From assembly GCF_018139145.2 (NCBI RefSeq), contig NC_059500.1:48568072-48632071 (forward strand): 64,000 bases of DNA, in the 5' to 3' direction. This document shows, one piece after another, positions 49,892-61,415 of this stretch. A program made the translations under genes and the position numbers. The notes beneath the pieces are model-generated. The model saw only the letters and a list, made by a program, of their open reading frames with translations, was not told the origin of the DNA and ran no database searches. Origin of the DNA: Gymnogyps californianus (lineage: Eukaryota > Chordata > Aves > Accipitriformes > Cathartidae). Each line of letters begins with the position of its first letter. Position 1 is the stretch's first letter.

Positions 49892-52800
49892 ATCCTAAAA
49901 AAGGGTTGGGGAAAATCCCTACCAATGAAGAGTGAATATACTGTTCCAAACCCTGTTCTAGAGACAGATTATACACATATCTACAGAGTGCCCACAGAAC
50001 AGAGGGGAGGGAGTTTTTCTGGAAGTTTTCACCATTGGAATACGAATCATAGATTCATAATGAGGTCATGAGAGGAAAGATTTTATTAGGCAGCTTTGTT
50101 TATGTGAGATGTGATATCCCGAGGAGTACATGAGGAGGGAGGGAAGGCAAGTGCTGCTGTATATCTGATAAGGGACATGCTAAATCAATGCTGTCATTTG
50201 GTTCAATGCTTGAAAGAGTTAGGCAGATGATTTGTATTTTATTAAAAAATAGTTCTTGGAGACTTCAGGCAGTAATCTGGATTGGGCTAACATCCTGTAC
50301 TCACATACAAAATTATTAACGGATTGTTCCAAGATGCTGTTCCTTACCATCAGTCACAATGAATAAAAGCCAAGGGCAGTACAAGAAATCTTGTCTAAGT
50401 TATGTGAAAAGAAGTCATCCTCTTGCTTTAGTTGTACAAGTTTCCTGTGATGGGAAAAAGCTGAAGAAGGTTGCTGGTTTGGGGGGGTTTTTTTGATTAC
50501 AAAAAGAGAGTGCTACTATACTGTGCCGGGTTCAAATAAGACGACATACACACCCAGATGTGAGGGATAAAGTAGGTAGAAGCCTCATCACTTGCCATGC
50601 AAGCTGTAAACACACGTACATATTGAGATAACCATACTTGTTCCCTCCTCTCCCAAATACCATGAACCACTAAAAACTCAATGGTCTATAATGCGATACC
50701 TCTCCTAGCTTCTCTCTCCCGTGCCCGGTCACTAATGCATAATCAGTCTGATGTCTCATACGTGACTCAGGTATCCCTGTGCAGGTAGCAGATACCTGCA
50801 TGCGCCCCTGTGAAGCCTCTCCAAATACAGGTTCTTCCTAGGCAAGAGAACCTTTTACCTTTTATCCTAATGTCTGTTAAGATGGTTTCATTTTTATACT
50901 TTCATGAGAACACTCTAGTCATTGGGTGTTAATGTACAAATACAAAAAGGCAACTGAAAAAACACTTGTTGGCCATTCAAGACATAGGTTTAGACAATAA
51001 GTGATTTTTACTAGCTCTGTAGAATTCAGAACATGACTGTACTTTTCGATTATATGATTCTTATTTACATAATAACATCCTGATGCAGAGATGTCTCTGT
51101 CAAATTGTAAGCTTCTTAGCAGTGGTGTAGTTTCTCCACAGGTGTTTCTATAGTAGTTGATAAAATAAGAACACAAACTCTGACTGGTGTCTGTGAGCCT
51201 CAGGAATGCAAAAATATTTATCACTGAAATATTAACATTCTTGTAAAGCTTACAGAAATTAGACTTTTTCAAGTCATAAGAATACGGAAAATAAAGGTAC
51301 AGATGAAGTGTAAAACAGAGGTGTGCTATCCTTTATCATTACACTTTAGGGGAATCTATAAAATGACAGTAAAAGCAACTAGTGCTTCCCTCAGTCCCCC
51401 CCAAAATTCTAATGCAGCAGTAAAATGGCGTATGTCAGTAATAAAAATAAAATGTCTATGACATTTTAAATGTTATCGTACCGTCACAGCGGAATTAAAT
51501 TAGCTTGAAGAATGATCTAAAGGGATATGATGCAGTTCATTATGTATAACAGCAACAGCAGCAGTTTCCCAGTCTTCATAAAGGTTTCTCCATTAAATTT
51601 ACCTCCAGTCAATAATTAGGAGTCCACAAATAAACCTAGGCAATTAAATCAATACTGCTGGGCAATTATGTCCCAAAGTCCTGGCTCTATGGCACAAAAA
51701 GACACTATATCAAACCGCAATATTAAGTGATCTGATGCAATTTTCAACCGAACATTTTCGCAGAATAACAGAAAAGGCAAGCCTGCATCTCTGTTCAAGG
51801 TGCCAATGGGTACAGTTTGCCAACCTGTAACACTAAGTGAGCAGTCTGTTATGAGCAAAGTCCTGATAGAAAGCTTTCATTTCACCATGAGCTTTAGTTT
51901 TCTGATCAGAAATATCACCGATGCTTACTATAGGAAACCACAACCAAACTCTCTACAACATACGAGTTAAGCATTTCAAAGGGCATAGAACTCTTCCACA
52001 AGCTTTTCCCAAATAGAGACCAAGAAATCTTAGCAATTTCCATCCATGTGACTTAGCATGGACAGAAATGAAAAGCAGAGCTGGCTGCTCCCAAAAAACA
52101 CTAATCCCCTTGCAATTCTAAAGACAGTCGGCTTGCCAAGAATTACTTCTACCCTCAGAGCTCCTCCTGAGGAACCCCACAAGATGGAGCAAAAATCACT
52201 GAAAACCACTATTAACTTGTACACAAACTTATGCGGCTAAGAGCAATGAGCTCCTCTGTCCTTAGCTAACATTTGTGATCCTAATACAGCTGGTTACATA
52301 GTCAACAACCCCCTCACTCTCCGTGCCCTGGTTTTTGCTGTCTGTCTGTATCACATGAAGAGAAGTGATAAAATTCTGCTTAGGATTTTTTAACAATTTA
52401 CTGAAGAATGATAATAAAAAATAGAATCAGAATTCTTCATCGTATTCCATTAATCTGATTCCTATTTTGGAGTCCATAATATGGACAGAATCTTGAATTT
52501 TATACAATTAAAAAAAAAATCTTAAAATGAAGGCAATTTAGTGAATAGAAATATTTATGCTTTTACTGCTCAGTTCCATGTAACACTGTGAGGCTGAACT
52601 AAAACACCAGTATTTCTGACAAAGCCAGTAAAAGCAAACTGATATTTCCACCTCCTCCACTGCAGCAATTAAGCAGTCTTAATGGTAGTAAGTTTTCATA
52701 ACGAAAGAGGAAAAAACTGTCATTTCTTAAAAATCTGGTCATAGGACACAATCTAGACACAAAAGCTATTAATGATAAAATATATAAATCTGAATGTGAG

Positions 52801-53923
52801 TGTTCCCTTGAAATAGCTTTCAAAATATTTTCAATCATTCACACTCTTAACTGAAATGAACTACATCGCTAATGGACCCATGCTAGTGAATATGCATTAG
52901 GAACACTGGATTTATAAATCAAATTTTATTTCTTTTCAGACATCAGCTACCCATCATCTGAATAAAGGAGACAACTAAAATATAATGGAAAAGTTTCAAG
53001 AGTCAGTGTATGTTGTCAGTGATGTCCAAACAAAAGCTGACTATGGCTAGAAAAGCAGGGCTCTCACCTGCCAATAAACTGCCCTTGATCACTTACAAGA
53101 GGGGAGCATCCCAGCAGACTCTGTATGTATTAAAAAAAAGACTTGAAAGAGAAGAAAAAGTATCACACAGGTCACAGCAGCAGTCTCAATGGACCCCTCA
53201 GGGATTTCTGCTAGTCTCAGCCTTGTCATCCTCTATGCAGCTTTCCTCTCTGCCCAGAAAACGTCGATAGGAAAATGTTTGAGGGGCCTCTGGTGGAAAT
53301 TTTTTCATTCTTTCTGCATTGACAGGATGCCAAATCAATATTTACTTCCCACTAACAAGCTGCTCGAGGTCTCAGTAGAAAATATTGTAGAGAATGCGAG
53401 AAGACACGATAATAAACAGCTGTCTGGCTATGAGGAAAACATGAATTGACTGGAAACAGGTCCACAGTAAAAGGTCACTGAAACCCATGAACTCCTCAGG
53501 TGTCCATATCAACTACTAACTTTAAAAGCACATAATAAAAAAAATCTCTTTTTCCTAAGAGGTATGAGAGAATGGATCCTTTTCACTCTAGCAAGCATTA
53601 CATGCTGTTTCAATAATTCAATTAACATATTTGCCAAGATCTGTGCTGGTTTTCTCCAGCATTGTTTCACTGGTTTCAGCTGTTAAGTTAGCTATTACAG
53701 ATCCTTGGTTAACATCTCTTCAGTTTTATCCAGTGACTTATTTTAAGAGAAATAAAAAGGAAATGCTACAAAACAAGGATTTTACATTGCCTTATCACAG
53801 TATAGTTTGGGACCATCAGTGGCAACATAATTACAAATGCAACAGATTAATTACAACCTAGAAACACTTAGCTACTCAGAGCAGAAAGTTATAATTCATT
53901 AAGGGAAGATATAAATTTAGCAC

Positions 53924-54001
53924 CTGTGCTTCAAGAAGTTTCTGTATATACTGCAGCCATTCTTTATCTTTTTCAAATTCCATTTTTGTCTTTGCTGTTT
54001 C
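53924..54001 (-). CDS. CNTLN: Centlein (CNTLN), penultimate coding exon
   Basis: An exon of 78 bp with acceptor TATTTTTAG and donor CAG|GTGCTA. It encodes 26 residues, ETAKTKMEFEKDKEWLQYIQ then KLLEAQ, a charged amphipathic helix consistent with coiled coil. Both boundaries are phase 0, so it joins the previous exon (ending EVEDDE) and the last exon (starting FPFASY) without frame change. The donor departs from consensus at positions +3 to +6, so skipping would remove 26 residues without a frameshift. Confidence 0.88.
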
Positions 54002-55353
54002 CTAAAAATAGAAAAACATAACATAGACACAGTATTTTGACACCACCTGAGAAGAACATAATGAACAATAAAGGAAGTGTGTAACTGGATATACATTAAA
54101 TAAACAGCATGTGGAATTAGGAACTATGCTTGCAAAACTAGTTATGTGAAGCATATCCATCAAGTATGAGGGTTCTGTTAAATTTATAAACCTATCCTTC
54201 TCTGTGCATGTCCCTAGAAACGTGCACAGCATGTTCTTTTCACATGAATATACAGGTGTACGTGTGATCTATGTGTAAATTTTACGAGTTCAATGTAAAG
54301 CTTCCTGAGTCTACACACTGATAAATGGAACATGTACCTAAAATTTGTCTGGTGTAAATTCATCATCTGTATTTTAAATTTGTTTTCTATTCATAGTTAA
54401 GTATGTTTGTGTGTTTTACACATATATTCACAACAGTGATTACAGCAAAAGATATATGATGTAGAAATTACTTTGAGAATGAGGTAAGCATGGAACAATT
54501 CTGTCAAAGTGAATCACTTCACAGGGGTGTATAAATGTTAGTAAACAGGGCAGGGATTGGTCCATTTTATTTGTATTCATGAATGTAATCCATATCAGTG
54601 CATATACATACAATGCACCTTTATTTAACCAACGTGAAAATTCTCTTTTGTGACTTCTGTAATATAAAGCTCCAATAAGGCTAACCTAAGTCATCACCAG
54701 AGTACTGTTACAGCCCAATAATGGTCAACTCCTAGACACTCTTATTAAAGTAAGTGTACAGGCTTTTTCACACATTATTTGATCAGGCCTAAATAAATCT
54801 GGATAAGAAATCCTATTACTGTATCTATTTAATAGAGGGTGATTTGATGCAACACTATCAAATATTTCATGGTAAAATGTATGATAGAATAAACAAAAAA
54901 AGGCAATGGATTCCCCCAGAAACCATCTGTCTACTAGAAATACCTTTAATAGGTATCACAATTCAAGAAAGGAAGCATCAACGGAATCAATCTGGCACAG
55001 CAAGACACATTCTAATTTTGTTTTCATTAATGCAGAAGTCTATTTAAAATGTATAACCCTGCCAAATAGTCTCATGAAAAAGGAAACTACTAAGGATTTT
55101 CAAATAATGTTTCTACATCTACATGCTCAAAACAGTGTATTTATATTTTATTTATGCATACCCAAAGTCTTGCCACCTTATAAGTCTCTAACCTGACCTT
55201 TTTATTTAAATCCAACTGTTCTCTTCTTTTGTGCTGGATGCTGCACTATGAAATTCCAGTCTTTACCTAGAAATCCTTTTCCTCAAGAATGGAAATATAC
55301 AGCATCTAGCCGATCCAGCCCCTTTTTACTGAAGAGTTCTTAAAATAACTTAC
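54002..55353 (-). other. CNTLN: CNTLN intron (1352 bp)
   Basis: Bounded by the good donor GAG|GTAAGT and the acceptor TATTTTTAG. AT-rich, with no repeat or RNA feature recognised. Confidence 0.85.
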
Positions 55354-55539
55354 CTCATCATCTTCTACTTCTAATATGTCCTCAAGATCAGTTGTTGAAA
55401 CATTAAGGATAGATGCTGCCAACTGAACAGACTCTTGGGAAAGACACTTTTTGCACGCTCTCACTTCTCCCATTTTTTTCGCTTGTTTGATTTTTGTTCT
55501 CAGCTCTTGTACGCTGTGCTGCAACTCTCTGGTTAGAGC
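55354..55539 (-). CDS. CNTLN: Centlein (CNTLN), third-from-last coding exon
   Basis: An exon of 186 bp with acceptor TTGCATCTTCCAG and donor GAG|GTAAGT, phase 0 at both ends, encoding 62 residues. It starts ALTRELQHSVQELRTKIKQA (coiled-coil heptads) and continues with the Cys pair of RACKKC. It then reads SVQLAASILNVSTTDLEDIL and ends in an acidic EVEDDE. I recognise this block, especially the AASILNVSTTDLED part, as typical of centlein. The rest of the gene lies to the right of the window. Confidence 0.9.
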
Positions 55540-56480
55540 CTGGAAGATGCAAGCAAAAAATACTCCGTTGCAATTTTTCTTAAAGTGCAAACTACGCAAA
55601 AAACCAGTATCATTTAGACTAAGCTACTTTAGATGGGAATTATCTTCATTCTGTGTTATTGGTTCAATAGGATACATGCTGTCATATTAAATAACATGGT
55701 ATTTAGAACACAAAATATGAATTAATACATTAAAACAGAAAATGTTCTTAAATATAGGTGCAATTTTTTTTAATGTCTTTAGCAAAATAACTAGATTCAT
55801 AATGCTATCAGTAGTAAGACAAAGCAGCTTCCACAACATCAATTAAAAATCCTTTCCTGATCCAGTCTACCAGAAATGTTCTTGAAATAACAGAAGTGTC
55901 AGGCTTTACTGTGGTCAAACAGAGATCTTTTTAAAGCTTATTCATACCTTGCTGCATGAAGAAACACCAGTATACCTCTTTATTCAACACCTGAAATTTT
56001 GGTTCCCACCAAGACAGGGTAATTCAAAACTGTCCTGGCTACCGATTCTTCCTGATATAATTTCTACAATTTAAATCATCACAGTAGTGGTTATCCATTG
56101 TTGATAAGCAGCATACCCTTGGAGCACACAAGTCCACTGTATTGTTATCCAAGGCTTGCATAGGAAGGGTTGTATTCTGTATGCAGCTGGCCCATACAGA
56201 AGGCCTAGCCAGGCCAGACAGTCTCTTTGCAAGGGTACTTTTAGCAGATAGTAGGTGTTTTAAACAGATACCAGGTCAGGTGGCGGGAGGAAGATCAGGT
56301 GCCAGACCAGAACCACTGCAACTGTTCTTTAACCCTGGCTCTGACAAGGTCGGAAGCAGGGGTGCCAAGAGAAGCCTCAATTTTAGATCCCATTTCTGCT
56401 GTCGAAGACTTTTAGTTAGTGTTAAGCAAGAACTAGAGCTTGATAGGATGTCTGATGCTACTAATGCTGCATAATTAAAC

Positions 56481-56525
56481 TGTCTTTATTATCATTACTA
56501 CTATTACTAGTGACTAATAAAGACA
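56481..56525. repeat. 11-bp perfect inverted repeat, 23-nt loop
   Basis: TGTCTTTATTA (56481-56491) and TAATAAAGACA (56515-56525) are exact reverse complements. The AT-rich arms make a weak hairpin. No function inferred. Confidence 0.75.
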
Positions 56526-57663
56526 ATAATAATAAAGGACAATTTTTCTGTGATCATTTCTGAAATGTGGTATACACTGCTAAGCCAGAAAGATGCTCGC
56601 AGCTTAAAAAAAATCCAGAAAAACAGAATAATACTATTAAAAGAAAACTGTTTGAAAGGTTTAAATGATAGGAAAGGAGAACCATTATCTGGAGCGGAAA
56701 AAAGGGATTACTGGGATTTAGTAAAGCTGATGTAAAAACCTAGGAAAAGTAAAAAATAGCCAGACGACTAGACAAAAAATTGTACTCGTGGTTAACGGGA
56801 AAGAAGAAATCCAGCAAGGGTGAGGCCACTCTCCTTTGTTTATTTAAAACTAGAATAAAAGAAACAGTATGAAACATCCTGCTGAAAAGACTTTGTTGAC
56901 CTGAATGAAAGCCGAATGGAATCCAAACCTGATTTTGGTTTTTGTTCCCCAACACCACACAAGTACTGAGCTTGAATACCTTCCACAGCTGAAAACAAGC
57001 CAAACTGCACAACAAAGAATTGATGGTTCTAGTTCCTACCTCTGCTATTCCTAAAGTTCTCTGGTTCAGTGAAATAACACTAAGCATTAGTACAAATCAT
57101 CAGTTGTATAACTGACGTTATTTTGTTTCAATATTTATGCAACTATGACAAAAGCTTTTTGTCAAAAGCAGAGCAAGACAATTTTATTTAAAAATTGTTG
57201 GCTGAGAGACAAGAGCAGTAACTCATTGTCAGAAGATCCTCCTAGCGTATGCAACTTCCATGACTCAAGCAGAACTGTGATTGTCAACACAGACACCTTG
57301 GCTGAGTTTAAAACGAGAGAATAAGGTTTTCTTTCGATCGTCATATGTGGGGCTCATCTTATTAAACTATCTCTCACCAGTAGCTGATTAACTCCTGAAA
57401 ATTCTTTCTCTGCAGAATGCCTTCATCTCATAGAAATTGACTGCAGAATTATGAAGCCTGTTTATTGGCATTTGGGGTTAAGTACTTTACAGCCTCTAGT
57501 GTATTCAAAATACAGTCATTAGCAAGCATTCACTGATGTATTTCAAAGAAAGCACAACAGATTCATCCCATTCCAAGATTTTTTTTATTTTTCTACCACT
57601 TCCCAACTTAACATTTTTCTGTATTTAGCTAAAATTTAGTTATTAAAAACAAAATTACCCTAC

Positions 57664-57772
57664 CATAAATTTGGGGAGAGGCAGTACAATGAAATTTGTC
57701 CCATTTTCTGATTCAAGTGTGGGTCCCTCCATCCACAGTATTTCCAACAAAATATCTTGTACATAGTCCTGT
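57664..57772 (-). other. candidate exon in CNTLN intron, status unknown
   Basis: The acceptor CTCTGTACTTGCAG and donor ATG|GTAGGG bracket 109 bp with an open frame, including DYVQDILLEILWMEG and NFIVLPLPKFM. It would end in phase 0, compatible with the next CNTLN exon, but its length is not a multiple of three and the peptide is not coiled-coil-like. It may be a cryptic or alternative exon, or chance. Confidence 0.15.
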
Positions 57773-58496
57773 CTGCAAGTACAGAGCTGCGAGGAATGAA
57801 GAAACTTGAAAGGTTATAGGCAGGGAGCTAGGGCAACTTGGACCAAGCTCACAGAAGAAAACAGACTAAGAGAGGAGAGAGCCCCAAGTAGAAAAGCACA
57901 CACTATGAAAAAATTACAGATAAATCACAACATGTTTTTGTAGCATTTGAAATGGTCGAACAGTAAACTGGCTCCTGCAACATGTAGGAGATGTATTAGA
58001 CTGTGCAAAAATAAGTTCAGCTGTACTTTTTCAATCAAATTGTATCAGCTTCCCAAATTTTAAAAGTAAGGAGATCTGTCTCAGACATGGGTGATCAGGC
58101 TAGAAGATGCACATTTGTATACTGGTGCAAAGAGGAAATGTAAATTAAAGGAGTAAAATATCAAGGAAATTAACTGCAAAGCCACATGAAAAGACTACAA
58201 ACAATGATAAATAGCTGAGCACAGACAAACAAAAAGCATGATAATAAACAAAGTTAAACATTCACTTGAACATCTCAGACAACATACAAACATTGCCAGA
58301 CAATAGTCTTATGATATTATTAGATAAATTTTATTGGTGTATCCAAAATCCCAAAGAAGTTCATGATGAATGAACAAGCTGATATCAATAGCAACAGTGG
58401 AACCCAGAAACTGCAGCTCCACTGTGCTTGTCTTTTAGTTCAGAGTTCCAGAAAGGAAGGTACCAGAAAGACCCTGAATAATCTATACCAGCAATT

Positions 58497-58523
58497 TAAA
58501 AAACAAACAAACAAACAAAAAAA
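58497..58523. repeat. (AAAC)n microsatellite
   Basis: About four to five AAAC units, then an A run, inside the CNTLN intron. Confidence 0.8.
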
Positions 58524-60212
58524 GTTTAAACAAAAATCAAGGAAAGCGAAAATTACAACTAACAGATTTTAATATGCAAGCACACACATTATCTATAATC
58601 ACTGTAGATCATACATACAGAGGACTTGCACTTCAATTCCTTTTTTCCCTGAGCAGTTCTAATACACTAAAGCATATGTGAAATACACACCATATGTGAA
58701 AAATAAGGCTACTTTATAGACTTTCAAATTGGACTCTCTGAGACCAGCTGATTTTTGAACCTGCCTTCTTCACATTATTAAGTTGTAATAATAATGTTTT
58801 GATATACATTTTTCACTGGATAAGTGCCTTAAAAATGATAGCCTTCCTATGATTTTAAGTTGCTTTTTCTGTTGATATATCCTCATCTGTCATATACTAA
58901 CGTATTCATGTGCTAAATTGTTTACTTATTAGTTATCTCATTTATATGTCAGTTCATGCTTTACTACAGAAATGTTCACTGCCAAAGCCACACAGGTCTT
59001 TGACTGAGTTAGAAAGAACCATTTCCAAACTGAAAATGACAAAAACCTAAGAGTTAACCAACACAGGTTTTGTTGGTGAGTGTACTGAAGCCAGTATAAT
59101 ATTGTTCTTTGATTAAGAAATTGATCAAACACATTCTGGAGCTAAGTGTAGGATTTTAAACTAAAACATTTCCCACTGTGTATTTCAGAATTGCTTGTTT
59201 TTAAGCTTGTAAGCATACGTAGGTGATAGAAACTGCCTACAATGAAATCAATGCAGAATATGACTTCAGTACTATATTGATGTATGATAACAATGCCTTT
59301 ATTAGTACTAGTAATACTAGGATTTGATCTTTTCTCTTTGTTTTTCTTTGGCATCAAATCCAGGGGATATTTTGTTAGTAAAGCCATTTTCCCAACTTAG
59401 ATGTTACCGTCAAAGTTATTCCTGTGGGACACACTTAGGTGCTACCAGCCAACTAGAATAGGAATCCCTGACTAATTCCTGAAAACAAATCTACAGTGCA
59501 ATTGCTACTGGTCTGACTAGGGAAAAAAAAAAAGCTTAAAATTCTAGCAACATGAGCTTAAAGTACCCAGCTCTTTTTAATCAGTAGCAATTGTTGCATT
59601 ATCAACCAACTCCATATGGTTATATACTATATATTACATCTACTGGATTGCATACAGTTCTAAAATATCTCTCTTATAAGACTTTTTACTTTATTTTCAC
59701 AACCCAAAATATTCATTCTTAGTTTTCGAATTTGGTCTCAGCATGCAATCACTTTTTAGCACTGTATCTTTTGCCAGTTTTGAGATGTATAAAGACAAAG
59801 GTCTTCTTTCATTTAAAAGGTCATATTTAATTAAACACTCAAAGAAGCTGTGGTGATACACAGACCCTGACAACACACTATTAATAAGGTCTTTACATCC
59901 CCAAAAGCTCTGACACTAGTTGATCCTGGAACTGACACAAATTGATCAATGGCCCCCAGTAACGCCATATGACCAAGTCAATGCCTAAAATTATTCTCAT
60001 AATTACCATGTAAACTTACACACTCTATTGTTATTGTTTGTAGTATAATAAAACTTAATGGCCCCCAGACAAACCAAAGTCTGATGCTAGCACTGTAGCT
60101 ATGTATAGCTAGATTTCAGTCTTGCACTGGTGCAGATCTCATGGCAGAAGCCATGGCTCACATCAGTTATGGAAAATTTTAAGCTTTACTGTGCTTTGTA
60201 CGATAGTAATGA

Positions 60213-60717
60213 TGTTGTGCTGCTGGGTCTGGCTGGGATGGAGTTAACTGTCTTCCAGCAGCTCCTATGGTGCAGTGTTTCGGATTTGCGACTAAACCAG
60301 TGTTGATAACACACCAGCTATTGCTGAGCAGTGCTTGCACAGAGTCAAGGCCTTCTCTGTTTCCCACCCTGCCCCCTCAGTGAGTAGGCTGGGGTGCACA
60401 AGAAGTAGGGAGGAGACACAGCTGGAACAGATGACCTGAACTGACCAAAGGGACATTTCATACCACATGACATCTTGCTCAACAATAAAAACTGAGTGGG
60501 ATGGGGGACTGGTCTGGCAGGTAGCCACTGCTCAGAGACTGGCTGGGCATTGGTCTACATCCCTTGGAGTTTTTCTTCACTTATTAAACTGTCCTTACCT
60601 CAACGCACGAGTTTTCTCGCTTTTGCTCTTCCTGTTCTCTTCCCAGTCTTGCTGGGTGCAGGGAGTGAGCAAGCAACTATGTGGTGTTTAGCTGCTGGCC
60701 AGGGTCAACCAACCACA
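60213..60717 (+). mobile_element. solo LTR, second ERV family (copy E), antisense to CNTLN
   Basis: The element begins TGTTGTGCTG and ends CAACCACA, 505 bp. It is flanked by AATGA (60208-60212) and AATGT (60718-60722), an imperfect 5-bp or exact 4-bp target duplication. AATAAA (60484-60489) and ATTAAA (60583-60588) give plus orientation, opposite to CNTLN. It shares several blocks with copy D at 32002. No internal genes attached. Confidence 0.9.
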
Positions 60718-61370
60718 AATGTATAGCACAGTATAATATACAGAACAATTCTATACACAATATTTTGTGGGTAGTTCAATATGAAAGTGTCTTCAGATAC
60801 AAGTAGTGTGTTCTTAGAAACTCACTTGTTGTGTAGATTGGGATGGTATAAGGATGTGACCCAAAGCATTACATCAAAAATGAAATGGAAAATCTTTTCT
60901 GAAACAAGGTTAGTTTCCTAAAGAAACAAAAGTATTGTGAAGATGTTGCAGCTGTCTGTGGAAAACAAGATCTGAATTTCACAGAACTGAATGCTGAGTT
61001 TAAAGAACTTCTCTAATTTTGTGGTAACACAATAATTGCTGGCCTAAGGTTAGGGCAGATCCTAGTGCTGTAAAAGGTTGAGAATGCATTACCACCTCAA
61101 ATAGCTCACAATCAACAAGGCAAAACAGAATGAATGGACAAAGTGACACAAAGAGATGATGCCATGCACTGTTTCAGCAGCTGAAACAGGCATTCAAGTT
61201 TCTTCAATGGAAGTACAGTTATTTGGTCCTTACTGCCCCTCTAGAAATGACTTTCAAAATACTTTCAGTAATAATGCTTAAACTGATCTCACAGCATGAT
61301 TGCCGTATGTCAGAAAAGAAAAACTCTTCTATAGCAATTTCATTTAATATATATATATTATTTAAGTTAC

Positions 61371-61415
61371 CTCAGCTAGCTCCTTCACTTGAACAAATAT
61401 ATCTTCTAGGCATAA
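61371..61415 (-). other. candidate small exon in CNTLN intron, status unknown
   Basis: A long pyrimidine-rich tract on the minus strand precedes a short frame, LCLEDIFVQVKELAE, that ends at GAG|GTAACT in phase 0. The peptide is compatible with a coiled coil, and the phase fits the next known CNTLN exon. However, the possible acceptors (AAAAG or CCTAG) are poor, so this is only a candidate. Confidence 0.2.

Larger units (their letters stand above)
45976..53923 (-). other. CNTLN: CNTLN last intron
   Basis: A 7948-bp intron bounded by the weak donor CAG|GTGCTA and the strong acceptor TTCTTTTTCAG. It holds a GC-richer block near 46.75-46.93 kb, an ATTT microsatellite at 48592-48611 and a long open frame at 49370-49891. 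No mobile element of a recognised family was seen. Confidence 0.85.
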
